This document shows positions 36,113 to 45,138 of a DNA stretch of 64,000 nt, one piece after another. Source of the DNA: an uncultured Acidobacteriota bacterium (lineage in GTDB: Bacteria > Acidobacteriota > Terriglobia > Bryobacterales > Bryobacteraceae). Both the position numbers and the translations under genes were made by a program. Position 1 is the first letter of the stretch, and each line of letters starts with the position of its first letter. The DNA lies in NCBI GenBank assembly GCA_902826605.1, contig CADEFM010000003.1, positions 1 through 64,000 on the forward strand. Direction: 5' to 3'. Under the pieces are notes generated by a model. It did no database searches and was not told where the DNA came from. It saw only the letters and a list, made by a program, of their open reading frames with translations.

Positions 36113-36793
36113 ATGCCGCTCTTTTTCATCCCGGCAATCTTCGCGATCGACAAGCTGGCCTACCGGCTCGGGCGATTGCTCGGCAGCGGCGCTGCGATTG
36201 CCACTTGCCGGGGTACCCCATCCTATTCGCGGCCCGCGTCAACGACCATTTGGCTCGGGCGCTGTGCCCTCTCCTTGGCGATCCTTGTGACTACCTACGG
36301 AGTTCTGTCCTGGCTCTCGCCGCGAATGGACACGCTCCCGTCACTGTTGGGCTCCTGGCTGGCACTTTTGCTCTTGCCGCGGCCCACACCGCGATTGTTC
36401 TTGATGATTGCCCGCTTGTTCGCGATGGCCACTTCCATCTCTGTTCTCGGCTCTTCGTGGACGTGGGCCATCAAGCGCTGGCCGCGGATCGATTCCTTCG
36501 AGGGGGCCTTTCTGCTCTGCTGGTGGGGCCTAACGTTCGCGATGCTCGTGTGGGCGTCTTTGGCACTGCGTAGGCCGCATGCCAGTCGCGCACTGGTCCC
36601 AGTCATCCCACGTCCGGTTGTCAGCAATTCCAAGGCCTCGCTCGGGGTAGTCGAAAGCGTGGAGGTTGAGACATCTCACACTCATGTGAGTACGGGCTTC
36701 ACGTTGACAACTCCTTCTACCAAGGTGAGCCTCTCCGCTCAAGTGACGACGACGAAGCAACGCGCGACAGCGTCGATCGACCGCAGATCATAG
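36113..36793 (+). CDS. hypothetical multi-spanning membrane protein in the T4SS locus
   Basis: A 226-residue protein with about four hydrophobic helices in the first 150 residues and a Ser/Thr-rich tail. No family recognised. An overlapping frame at 36091-36573 is less membrane-like. It is the last gene of the first T4SS block before a minus-strand gene interrupts the series. Confidence 0.55.
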   Translation: MPLFFIPAIFAIDKLAYRLGRLLGSGAAIATCRGTPSYSRPASTTIWLGRCALSLAILVTTYGVLSWLSPRMDTLPSLLGSWLALLLLPRPTPRLFLMIARLFAMATSISVLGSSWTWAIKRWPRIDSFEGAFLLCWWGLTFAMLVWASLALRRPHASRALVPVIPRPVVSNSKASLGVVESVEVETSHTHVSTGFTLTTPSTKVSLSAQVTTTKQRATASIDRRS

Positions 36794-36802
36794 GCACCTA
36801 CG

Positions 36803-37405
36803 TCAGTTTCCAAAATGCCCGGCAGGGCCTCGTCCAGCCGTGGCTTTCTCGGGCGCCTTGCCATGCTGATAGAGAAACTTATCTAGATCCCTGACGCTGC
36901 AAGTTAGGTGGTAGTGAGAGCGCAGGCTATTGATCATTTCTACGTATTCACTGTAGTGATCCCACAAATCAGGATTCTTGCCCATAAACGCAAGCGCTGA
37001 ACGACGGCGAACCCATAGGAGATAACGTCGCGCCCTCGAATCCCAGATTGGGTATTGCTCTGGTTTATGACGGCTGCAGAACTTGCTCGCAAACGAATAC
37101 TCAATGCGATTGAGTCCAAGCCGTGCGACGCGGTCGACGATGTCCGCGCTTGCAGCCTGAAGAGATCTGTCTAATTCATCGCCGATTTCGCAGACGCGCT
37201 TAGTCATGCCGTGTACATCGAGGATGTTCGTCGAGTAAAGGCGATTGAGCGTTACTACCTTGAGGAGCACTTGCCATTCGACGGTATTAGCCGGATAGGC
37301 GCCGAACAGCTCGTCTAGCGCACGTTCTGCGATCGCGTTGTCGTCATCGAATTCTTGACATGCGCGCTGAACTGTCTGGGTGTTCGGCTCAACTAACTCA
37401 TCCAT
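36803..37405 (-). CDS. hypothetical protein inserted in the conjugation locus
   Basis: A 200-residue soluble helical protein. The motif RHKPEQYPIWDSRA resembles small uncharacterised cargo proteins I have seen with a 'NPExYPIYD' core. The start at ATG 37405 is preferred by context; the frame opens to 37504. It is transcribed against the T4SS genes that flank it, so it is likely cargo acquired by the element. Confidence 0.6.
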   Translation of the reverse strand: MDELVEPNTQTVQRACQEFDDDNAIAERALDELFGAYPANTVEWQVLLKVVTLNRLYSTNILDVHGMTKRVCEIGDELDRSLQAASADIVDRVARLGLNRIEYSFASKFCSRHKPEQYPIWDSRARRYLLWVRRRSALAFMGKNPDLWDHYSEYVEMINSLRSHYHLTCSVRDLDKFLYQHGKAPEKATAGRGPAGHFGN

Positions 37406-37585
37406 AGGCGCGATGGTAGCACCCACTGCGCTATCAACCAGTTTCTTGTGGTCATTCCGATGTGGGCTGGATGGAGACGCATTGGAACACAGACGTGTTC
37501 GCATTCAACCCTCGCCGGTGATCTTGTTACGTGGGGGCTCGTACTGCTAGCCATAACTCGCTTTGCCAGCTCAGTGTCTCCGTTT

Positions 37586-37647
37586 ATCGTTCTCCCAGGC
37601 TCGCTGCACTCGCTGAGCCGCACACATCAACCCAAAGGGAGAACGAT
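37586..37647 (+). promoter_or_regulatory. RBS-sequestering hairpin in the pilin gene leader
   Basis: Perfect 11-bp complementary arms ATCGTTCTCCC (37586-37596) and GGGAGAACGAT (37637-37647) enclose a nested GGCTC/GAGCC hairpin. The right arm contains the Shine-Dalgarno GGGAG of the pilin gene, whose ATG is at 37650. Folding would block translation, so pilin synthesis may be thermally, ligand- or protein-controlled. Confidence 0.65.
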
Positions 37648-37649
37648 TC

Positions 37650-38015
37650 ATGAAGAACCTGTCTGCAATTCGGCAGTGGGCGGCACTGGCGCTCGTCGCG
37701 GTCCTTGCCCTCATCACCACCGGCCAACTCGTGCTGCAAGCCCAGAACCTCGGCGCGGCGCCTCAGACCAACGTGGCCGTACAGGGCCAGACGGGAGCGC
37801 AGCCGGAGGGAGCGTTCTTGAACCTGGTGAACTGGATCGGCAACGTCATCGCCCCGGTCGGCGCGGCCCTGGCGATTGCCGGCGGCCTCGTCAGCTACAT
37901 CGCCGGGCGAGGCGTCATGCGCTACGTCGTGACTGCGCTCGGCTGTCTGGCGGTCTCTGGCGTCACACGCCTGCTCGAGTTCTGGATCCAGCAAGGCGGT
38001 GGAGGTGTGTCCTAA
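37650..38015 (+). CDS. virB2: VirB2/TrbC-like major pilin
   Basis: A 121-residue prepilin. A positively charged N-terminus and signal helix are followed by a Gln-rich segment and two hydrophobic helices (WIGNVIAPVGAALAIAGGLV and YVVTALGCLAVSGV) with a charged loop between, ending GGGGVS. This is the VirB2/TrbC layout; the mature subunit would form the conjugative pilus. The ribosome site lies in a hairpin. The gene at 38717 encodes two related domains. Confidence 0.8.
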   Translation: MKNLSAIRQWAALALVAVLALITTGQLVLQAQNLGAAPQTNVAVQGQTGAQPEGAFLNLVNWIGNVIAPVGAALAIAGGLVSYIAGRGVMRYVVTALGCLAVSGVTRLLEFWIQQGGGGVS

Positions 38016-38042
38016 CGGAAGGCGGGTGAGGAGGACAGACCG

Positions 38043-38705
38043 ATGCCGACGTTCATTTACGATCTCACCCGGGTAATGCTGCTCCTGGCTCCCGCGGCGG
38101 CGTTCGTCTGCCTCCTCCTTGCGGGGATCGCGTTGCGGAAAGAAGGGGGAACCGTGTTCTGGGTCGGTGGCGGATTTTCGCGGCACATGCTGTGGGCCGT
38201 CATCTTCCTCGGCCTGGAGCCGACGCTGACCTGGTTTCAGTTTCTGGGCGTGCCTGTTTACTTCCCTCCGGGCTTTGCGATTCAGAACGGGTGGCTCGCG
38301 AACCTCCAGTCGGGAGTGTCGACGTTTGTTTCCGCATTTATCGTGGCGCGAGTCGTTCCTGTCTGCGCGGCCTTCTTTGTTCTGAGGGCGGTCTTGGATA
38401 CGGCCTCGGGTTCAGGCCCTCTGGCCTCGCTCCTCAGCGCCATGTTTCTGCTGGCGATATCGAGCACGCACGCCTTGATCGATAGTTGGACCCCCACTGG
38501 AAATCGCTTTTCGGTTGTACTTGGCCTCGAATCGATGTGGAACTACACGGCGAGCCGGATCTTCCCCATCGCCGCCGGGTTGGCTATATGCGGTGCGATC
38601 GTCGCATTCGCCTTCAATCGCCCGGGGTACTTGCGTCTGATCGCCTGCGCCGGCGGGTTCCTGACGGTCAGCGCATTGTGGGTCCTGATCAACCGGATGA
38701 TGTAG
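38043..38705 (+). CDS. T4SS-locus membrane protein
   Basis: A 220-residue protein with about five transmembrane helices. It lies between two pilin-like genes and ahead of virB3. No sequence family recognised. Conserved synteny would make it a mating-pair formation component, but this is inferred from position only. Confidence 0.65.
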   Translation: MPTFIYDLTRVMLLLAPAAAFVCLLLAGIALRKEGGTVFWVGGGFSRHMLWAVIFLGLEPTLTWFQFLGVPVYFPPGFAIQNGWLANLQSGVSTFVSAFIVARVVPVCAAFFVLRAVLDTASGSGPLASLLSAMFLLAISSTHALIDSWTPTGNRFSVVLGLESMWNYTASRIFPIAAGLAICGAIVAFAFNRPGYLRLIACAGGFLTVSALWVLINRMM

Positions 38706-38716
38706 CGGAGCAAGGT

Positions 38717-39172
38717 ATGGACTTCCTCACGGGACTTACAAATCTGACGAACTGGGCAGCCAACGTGATTCTGCCGACCCTCGCAGGGCTGTTCTTCGTG
38801 ATTTCGGTGCTGCGTTTCTCCCGTCAGGCGCCGTTTCAGTATTCGCTCTATGCAGGGTTCACTGCACTGATGGCTTCCGGCCTACTGCGAGGGATCGAGC
38901 GGTTTGCGGCCCAGCGCGCGTGGAATGATCCGGATGCCGTGTGGGTCACGTTGCTTGGCCTAGTGAATTGGAGTGCCAATGTGTTCCTTCCACTTTATGG
39001 GGTGCTCCAGGTTGTGCTCGGAATCATGCACTACGGCGGCATGGGATTCCGGATATATCCCGGAGCGCCTTGGGCGCGGCACATTCTCGCCGCCATGGCG
39101 TGTTTCGGGCTCTCAGGGATTCTGAGGCTCGCCGAGTATTTCGTTGCTCAAGGAGCAGGAGGGGTGAGTTAG
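38717..39172 (+). CDS. duplicated pilin-domain (VirB2-like) membrane protein
   Basis: A 151-residue protein made of two similar halves. Each begins with an LxNLxNWxANV.LP helix and ends with a SG.LR..E....Q helix. The C-terminal end (AEYFVAQGAGGVS) closely parallels the end of the VirB2-like pilin (LEFWIQQGGGGVS). It therefore appears to be a tandem duplication of the pilin domain, without a cleavable signal. ATG 38717 follows GGAGCAAGG. Confidence 0.7.
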   Translation: MDFLTGLTNLTNWAANVILPTLAGLFFVISVLRFSRQAPFQYSLYAGFTALMASGLLRGIERFAAQRAWNDPDAVWVTLLGLVNWSANVFLPLYGVLQVVLGIMHYGGMGFRIYPGAPWARHILAAMACFGLSGILRLAEYFVAQGAGGVS

Positions 39173-39174
39173 CA

Positions 39175-39501
39175 ATGGCACTCGAAGTAACACCCGTTCA
39201 CCGCAACCTTCATCAGCGCGTGACGTTCTTCTACCTGGAGTTCGAGGATCTATTCATCGTCGTCGCCCTCGCTGCGGTGATGAGCATCGTGGGTCGATTT
39301 CTTGACCGCGAACTCTACGGCGTCCCGCTCAATGTCGTCCTTCAGTGGGGAGTGCCGGTCCTGGCAATCCCGTTTCTGATGATCTTCAAGTACGGCAAGC
39401 CCAGAGGGTACATCCAAGACCTGCTGGTTCGATACACGAAGCCGCGCATCTACTGCGGCCTCGAAGGAGACCGCCAACTGACGAAGGAGTTCCTGAAGTG
39501 A
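39175..39501 (+). CDS. virB3: VirB3/TrbD-like T4SS protein
   Basis: A 108-residue protein with two adjacent transmembrane helices (about 24-42 and 50-66) and a C-terminal cytoplasmic tail, the VirB3/TrbD pattern. It starts 3 bases after the preceding stop and overlaps the virB4 GTG start by 4 bases. Confidence 0.8.
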   Translation: MALEVTPVHRNLHQRVTFFYLEFEDLFIVVALAAVMSIVGRFLDRELYGVPLNVVLQWGVPVLAIPFLMIFKYGKPRGYIQDLLVRYTKPRIYCGLEGDRQLTKEFLK

Positions 39502-42188
39502 CCCGTCCTCAAACCATGACCGCGTACCAGCGTGGCATTCAGAAGCCTGCTCTCTGCGAACTCCTGCCCGTCCGCGAATATCTCGATGGCGTGATGGTGC
39601 AGATCGACGGAAGTGTAGTCGCCGGATATGAACTGTCCGGGCTGAACAGCTTCTATCACGACGACGAGATGCGAAACCGCTCCAAGCATGCACTGGAGGC
39701 CCTCATTCGATCGTTACCAGAGCGTTCAATGCGCCTTCAGATGCGTTTTGAGATCACCGAAGGGCTCGGCGAAGTCCGTTCCGTCTATCCCCGCCTGAAT
39801 CGGAATGAAAACCGGGTCCTTCAGGAGCTGGACCGGATGCGAATGGCTCGGTGGGATTCGAACCAGGAACGCGGCTTCTATTTGCGCCACATTCTGCACG
39901 CATACTTCGTGTGGAACCCAAGAACGCACCATGAGATGGCCGAACGACTTCAAGGGAAGAGGAATCTCTTCAGCCTCTCCGCCGAAAAGTGCATCCAGCG
40001 AAATCGTCAGGAACACGAAGATCTTTTGAGTGAATTCTCCAGCCTCCTGGCCGGGGTGGAGCAGACCCTGGTCGGCACTGGGATGAATGTGCGCAGACTC
40101 ACGGACGAAGAGATGTTCCATGAAGCGAAGAGGGCGCTCAACCCCGTCTGGGAAGACCGGAGTCCACTGCGCCGTCCAGAGTTCGCACTTGAATACCGTA
40201 GCGCCCGCAGTCAGGTCACCAACACGAGCATCGAGGACGAGCAGGAGAACTACATCCAGATTGGCGGTCTGCTGTTCGCCCTGGTGAGCGTCAAGGATCT
40301 GCCGGACGGCACCTTCCCCGGCATCTTGCGGGAGTTGATGGTGCTGGACTTCCCCATCACAGTTAACGCGGAAGTTACAATCCCGGACCAGACAAAAGTG
40401 CTGGAGCACTTTAAGGGAAGGCTCCGGAGGATGCAGGCTGCGCAACGTGACTCCAATGGCGCCTTCAAAATCAACGTCGAAGCGCAAGTCGCCCAGAGCC
40501 AGTTGCAGGAAGTCCTGCAGGCCGTCATTTCGTCGTCACTGAAGGTGTGCAACTACTCGATGGTCATCGCGATTCGGACTTCCCGTCCGATCGTCAGTCG
40601 CGCCGACCTGGAGGATGCGCGACGAACACTCAATGATCGGAGGCAACGCGTCGTTCACGCGGTTACCAGGATGAACGGGGCTCGCGCGATCCCGGAGTCG
40701 TTGGCCCAGCGCCGACTCTTCATCGGAAGTCTCCCGGGCATGTGCCAGGAGAACAAGCGCGATCTTAGCTGCCTCACGCTCCATGGGGCGGATCTGCTCC
40801 CCATTGAGATGCCCTGGAGGGGAACGCCCCAATCGCCTCTAATGCTTCTCGAAACTCCATACCGGCAACTGATTCCCTTCTCACCCTACGATCCGTCGAT
40901 CGGTGACGCAAACATGCTGTTCCTCGCGAAGTCCGGCGGGGGCAAGACGTTCATGGCGCAGATGTTCTTGCTGATGATGGCGCGCGCCAATCCGCTGATC
41001 TCCATCGTCGAACGAGGTGACTCCTACCGGCCGTTGGTGGAACTCATGGGTGGACGGGTGATTGAAGTTGACCTCGAAGGCTCGGAAACCTTGAATCCCT
41101 GGGACTTGCCGCCGGGTGAGAGTCAGCCGACGAAGGACAAGATCGCCTTCCTGAAGAATCTGACGCGCCACATGATCGGCGATCTGGGGCAGACGGATAC
41201 TTCGCTGCTCGACAACATCCTTTCCGAGGCCATCGCCAAAGTTTATAAGCGCGCCGCGGTGCGAGCTGGCAATAAGACGCCGACATACACCGACCTCAAG
41301 AACGAACTGTCCACCTGGACGGACGAGGAGCGGATCGATCATATCCGGCAGCTCGCGCAACTGGCGGGTGTGGCACTCCGCCAGTGGACCGGCGAGAAGG
41401 GGGTCTACTCGAAGCTGTTCGACCGGCACACCACGATCCGCACGGACGCGAATTGGCTCTTCTTCAACATCGAGGGCTTAAGCGCGGATCCTCGTTTGGA
41501 AACAGCGATGAGCATGCTGATTGCCCAAGCCATGTCTGAGCGTGCATCTGGGAAATCCGGTCAGCCTTCGATCACGGTCCTGGACGAATGCTGGGCGCTG
41601 CTTGAGTCGCCAGTCCTCGCAGATTGCGTTGTGCAACTGTTTCGCACGGCGCGCAAGAGGGGCGCCTCCGTTTGGGGCATCTCCCAAACTCTCGAAGACT
41701 TTGTCGGCACAAGGCAGAGGCCCAAGGAACATGGGGCTGGCATCCTGCGAAATACATCAGTCAAGGTCATCGGTCAACAGCCCGGCGACGTATCTCCTCT
41801 GATCGAGCACCTGTCTCTGAATGAGGTCGCTCTGAACGAAATCAAGCGTTTCTCGTCTCCCAGAAAAGGCAAGAGCGCTGAGGCTCTGCTCGTCCTCGGC
41901 GAGAAGTCGGAGACGACGCAGACAATCCGTCTGGTGCCGACGCCCGTCGAGTATTGGGTCGCCACGACATATCCGCGAGAGCGAGCGTATCGAAGCTATT
42001 TTCTGGCGGCTGGACGAAAGCACGGTCGGCCATTGATTGACCTCTATGCGGAGTTAGGACAACGGTTTCCGCAGGGCCTTGCAAGCGAAGATGTACTGCC
42101 GGAAGAGGCATCAGGTGCGGTCCAGGCGGCAATCGAGGGCTCGAAACGCGCGCGTACTGTCGCCGTTCCAGCGGGAGGTGTCGAATGA
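39498..42188 (+). CDS. virB4: VirB4/TrbE conjugation ATPase
   Basis: An 896-residue secretion ATPase. The N-terminal CagE/TrbE/VirB domain is followed by the ATPase domain with Walker A AKSGGGKT (about 477-484), Walker B TVLDECWAL (about 692), and RKRGASVWGISQTLED. It powers pilus assembly and substrate transfer at the inner membrane. GTG 39498 with AAGGAG 8 bases upstream is chosen; ATG 39516 is possible. With VirB11 not seen, VirB4 and VirD4 are the only recognised T4SS motors. Confidence 0.93.
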   Translation: MTRPQTMTAYQRGIQKPALCELLPVREYLDGVMVQIDGSVVAGYELSGLNSFYHDDEMRNRSKHALEALIRSLPERSMRLQMRFEITEGLGEVRSVYPRLNRNENRVLQELDRMRMARWDSNQERGFYLRHILHAYFVWNPRTHHEMAERLQGKRNLFSLSAEKCIQRNRQEHEDLLSEFSSLLAGVEQTLVGTGMNVRRLTDEEMFHEAKRALNPVWEDRSPLRRPEFALEYRSARSQVTNTSIEDEQENYIQIGGLLFALVSVKDLPDGTFPGILRELMVLDFPITVNAEVTIPDQTKVLEHFKGRLRRMQAAQRDSNGAFKINVEAQVAQSQLQEVLQAVISSSLKVCNYSMVIAIRTSRPIVSRADLEDARRTLNDRRQRVVHAVTRMNGARAIPESLAQRRLFIGSLPGMCQENKRDLSCLTLHGADLLPIEMPWRGTPQSPLMLLETPYRQLIPFSPYDPSIGDANMLFLAKSGGGKTFMAQMFLLMMARANPLISIVERGDSYRPLVELMGGRVIEVDLEGSETLNPWDLPPGESQPTKDKIAFLKNLTRHMIGDLGQTDTSLLDNILSEAIAKVYKRAAVRAGNKTPTYTDLKNELSTWTDEERIDHIRQLAQLAGVALRQWTGEKGVYSKLFDRHTTIRTDANWLFFNIEGLSADPRLETAMSMLIAQAMSERASGKSGQPSITVLDECWALLESPVLADCVVQLFRTARKRGASVWGISQTLEDFVGTRQRPKEHGAGILRNTSVKVIGQQPGDVSPLIEHLSLNEVALNEIKRFSSPRKGKSAEALLVLGEKSETTQTIRLVPTPVEYWVATTYPRERAYRSYFLAAGRKHGRPLIDLYAELGQRFPQGLASEDVLPEEASGAVQAAIEGSKRARTVAVPAGGVE

Positions 42189-43039
42189 AGACCATCGTCA
42201 CGATCGCCTCGGCAGTACTCTCCCTCAGGCTCGACGGCACGAAGACCGTCGCCGTCGCCCTGACGATCGTACTCCTCTTGGGATTCCTGTGCGTCCCTCA
42301 GCCTGCTTACGGTCAGTTCGGCGGACTGAGTTCCGCGTTCGGTTTCGTCAACCAGGCGGTGAGTGCGCTGCAGACCTTCATCAGCAACGTCATGAGGCCA
42401 CTTCTGGACAGCATTCAGACGGCTGCCCAGGCCGTTCAGAGGTTGCTCGGGCAACTCAGGCAATTATGGGAAACCATCGTCTGGCCTCTTGATGCAATCA
42501 ATCAGGCGAAAGCCTTGGCGTTGCAGCTGATCGGATTATTTCGCGGATTGCTCGATGCTCTCTACGGAATCGGGGTGAACTCGGCGCAACTGCCGAATCC
42601 GGCGGCACTCGAGAGCCTCATGCGGAACAAACAGTACGGCGATCATGGAGCGCTGGTTGCTGTATATGGCTCGGTCTTTGGCACATTGCCTCCGGCCGGC
42701 GACGCCCATCCTCAGGAGCGTGCCCTGATGGACGCCGACGATGCGATGGCGATTGACCAACTGATGACGCTGAAGATGGCGGATGCGGGAGCGGATCAGG
42801 TGCTAGAAGCAGCCCGGGCAGTCGAGAACGAGGCAACTAGGCTCGCACCGGGTACCGCGGCGATGTCGACCGCTGCCGCCTATGCTGCCGCGATCCAGAG
42901 CCAGGCGCACATGCAAAAGATGATCGCAGGCCAGCTGCGGCAAGAGGCTGCCCGACTCGCCCACGACAACATGGCGATCAAGCGCGGTGCCAACTTCACC
43001 CGTGAATCGAAGAACAAGATGACGGACCTAAATCGGTAG
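42185..43039 (+). CDS. TrbJ/VirB5-like exported protein (paralogue 1)
   Basis: A 284-residue exported helical protein. A signal segment (about 20-43, ending PAYGQ) precedes amphipathic helices, a central LPNPAALESLM block and a C-terminal coil ending in ...SKNKMTDLNR. Placement between virB4 and virB6 suits VirB5/TrbJ, the minor pilin or tip protein. It overlaps virB4 by 4 bases. A clear paralogue follows. Confidence 0.65.
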   Translation: MKTIVTIASAVLSLRLDGTKTVAVALTIVLLLGFLCVPQPAYGQFGGLSSAFGFVNQAVSALQTFISNVMRPLLDSIQTAAQAVQRLLGQLRQLWETIVWPLDAINQAKALALQLIGLFRGLLDALYGIGVNSAQLPNPAALESLMRNKQYGDHGALVAVYGSVFGTLPPAGDAHPQERALMDADDAMAIDQLMTLKMADAGADQVLEAARAVENEATRLAPGTAAMSTAAAYAAAIQSQAHMQKMIAGQLRQEAARLAHDNMAIKRGANFTRESKNKMTDLNR

Positions 43040-43046
43040 GAGAATT

Positions 43047-43895
43047 ATGACACTCGTTCAGAACACTTGGAACCTTCTTGCTGCGAATCGCACAAGAGTG
43101 CTCGCACTGTTGCTTGTGTTGGCGCTCCTCTGCCCACAGCCAGCGCCTGCGCAGTTCGGATTCTTTACCGGTCTTCTGGGTATCGTGACCAGCGGCCTGA
43201 GCGGCATCACCGGTGCCTTGAGTACGGTCAACACGACATTGAACAACGTCATTCGGCCGCTCTTACAGGGAATCAACAACGCCATTGCCGCGGCTCAACA
43301 GGCACTCACGGCGATCTTCGACTTCCAACGGAACATCGTTTACCCGCAGGCGGCAATCGACAATGCTCGCGGACTCATCGGCCAGGTACGTGGCATTTAC
43401 AACACGATTCGTGGGATCTGGAGCACGACGGTACGAAGCGCGACGCTACCATCCCCTCGTGCCCTTGAGGATGTGATCCTATCGAAGGACGCTGGGAGAA
43501 TCGGTCAGGTAGCGACGAACTTCTCAGCGGTCTACACACCACTGCCTCCAGCGTCGGACGCCCACTCGTTTCAACGTGATCTCATCGATAGCCAGGATGC
43601 AGCCGCCCAGGCGGCCATGAAGCGCTCTATCGCGATCGACGCCATCGCAGACCAGGAGTTGCAGGCTGCTGATCAGATCATGTCGGCTCTTCAAGGTACG
43701 GCCCCAGGCACCGCGGAGATGATCGGTGCTCAGGCCGGAGCGTGGCTGGTTCGGTCAAACGCCTATACGCAGCAGGCTCTTGCGGAACTCATGCGCTTGC
43801 GTTCGATAGAACTGGCTGGGCAAGGCGCTTTGATGAAGGAAAGCGCCCGGTACACGCGCGATACACGAAACAAACTGCTGGACCTGAACAAGTGA
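43047..43895 (+). CDS. TrbJ/VirB5-like exported protein (paralogue 2)
   Basis: A 282-residue exported helical protein with the same plan as the preceding gene: signal ending PAPAQFGF, NNVIRPLLQGINNAI, TLPSPRALEDVI, APGTAEM and a C-terminus ending RNKLLDLNK. The two are tandem duplicates that have diverged strongly. AGGAG precedes the ATG. Confidence 0.65.
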   Translation: MTLVQNTWNLLAANRTRVLALLLVLALLCPQPAPAQFGFFTGLLGIVTSGLSGITGALSTVNTTLNNVIRPLLQGINNAIAAAQQALTAIFDFQRNIVYPQAAIDNARGLIGQVRGIYNTIRGIWSTTVRSATLPSPRALEDVILSKDAGRIGQVATNFSAVYTPLPPASDAHSFQRDLIDSQDAAAQAAMKRSIAIDAIADQELQAADQIMSALQGTAPGTAEMIGAQAGAWLVRSNAYTQQALAELMRLRSIELAGQGALMKESARYTRDTRNKLLDLNK

Positions 43896-43905
43896 AGGAG
43901 TGCCC

Positions 43906-45120
43906 GTGTTTCTCTTTGAGCAGATGTTCAATAACGCGGTGGCAGGCATCGCCGGTGCCGGATTCATGGATACGGTCTTGATCGTCTCCTACGGGATCTT
44001 ACTCGCATCGTTACTCTTTTCCGTCTACGAGGCCTGGACCCGAGGTGGGGATGTTCGCGCCGTCGGGGTTGCGGGCGTGAAGTACCTGGCGATAGGACTC
44101 CTGCTCATGAATGATGGGGCTGTCTACCGGTCCGTGTTCCAGTCGGTCCTGGGGATCTTCAACGAGATGGCTCGGACGATGGCTGGCCCTGGAGATGTCT
44201 TCCGTACATGGTTCGGGGAACTGAGAAGTGCAGCGACGTGGCCGACGTTTCTGAATCTCGTGACTGGCGTGAGTGCCGGCCTGATCAGCACCATTTTGCT
44301 GATGGTTGCCATGATTCTTTATCCCGTCGCCTATGGCGTCTTCACAGTTCTGTACTGCTTGTTCGGCTCGATCCTCTATGTGGTCGGGCCGTTGGTCCTG
44401 GCTCTGTTTCCCAGTGTTGGCCTTGGATCTCTCGCGAGGCGGTACGCGACCAACTTCGTGATTTTCGCCTCCTGGGGGCTGATCTACGGTATTATGTGCC
44501 GGCTGATGCTGGCGCTGAATGTGAATAGCATGGCGGCGATTACGAGTGCCGGTAGCTTCATGGGGTTGATGTCCTCCGCTACGGCGGAGGTCCTTTTGGC
44601 AGCCGTCAGCATACTTTTTTCCGTCTGCATCCTGCTGATTCCTTTTCTTGCAAAACGAGTGGTCGAAGGCGATTTGGGAAGCGCGATGTTCGCGATTCTC
44701 GGGACAACTGCGGCTATGACTCAGGCACTGACTGCAATCGCGGCGGGTGGCGGTGATGGCTGGAGCAGGGTTGCTGGAGGGGGCAGTGAGGCCGGCGCGT
44801 CAAGTGGCACCGGGGCATCGGCTGGAGCGAGTCCAAATCCGCCGAGCGGGGATGGCGGTAGTGTGGGATCTCCAGAGACCGGAAGCCGGGCTCCCGTTGG
44901 GCCGAGCCCTGGTCGCCCAATCGGGGAACACCGGCCCATGAATCTCCCACATGCACTGGGTTGGCTGGCCGGTGCCTCGGCTGCCCTTGCCGCGCGAGCC
45001 GGTGGGCGGGCGATTGGGACGGCTCGCGGTATGGCGCGATCCAACGGATCATCACCACCAGCAGTCAGTCAGGCGGCGAGCCAGCCAACAGAACAAGCCG
45101 GAGTGGATGAGTGGGTGTAG
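43906..45120 (+). CDS. virB6: VirB6/TrbL-like membrane protein
   Basis: A 404-residue polytopic inner-membrane protein with about six helices in the first 280 residues and a long Gly/Ser/Pro/Ala-rich tail. This is the VirB6/TrbL arrangement, and these form the inner channel. GTG 43906 is placed 5 bases after AAGGAG. Confidence 0.8.
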   Translation: MFLFEQMFNNAVAGIAGAGFMDTVLIVSYGILLASLLFSVYEAWTRGGDVRAVGVAGVKYLAIGLLLMNDGAVYRSVFQSVLGIFNEMARTMAGPGDVFRTWFGELRSAATWPTFLNLVTGVSAGLISTILLMVAMILYPVAYGVFTVLYCLFGSILYVVGPLVLALFPSVGLGSLARRYATNFVIFASWGLIYGIMCRLMLALNVNSMAAITSAGSFMGLMSSATAEVLLAAVSILFSVCILLIPFLAKRVVEGDLGSAMFAILGTTAAMTQALTAIAAGGGDGWSRVAGGGSEAGASSGTGASAGASPNPPSGDGGSVGSPETGSRAPVGPSPGRPIGEHRPMNLPHALGWLAGASAALAARAGGRAIGTARGMARSNGSSPPAVSQAASQPTEQAGVDEWV

Positions 45121-45138
45121 GCGATCAAAGGAGCAAGG

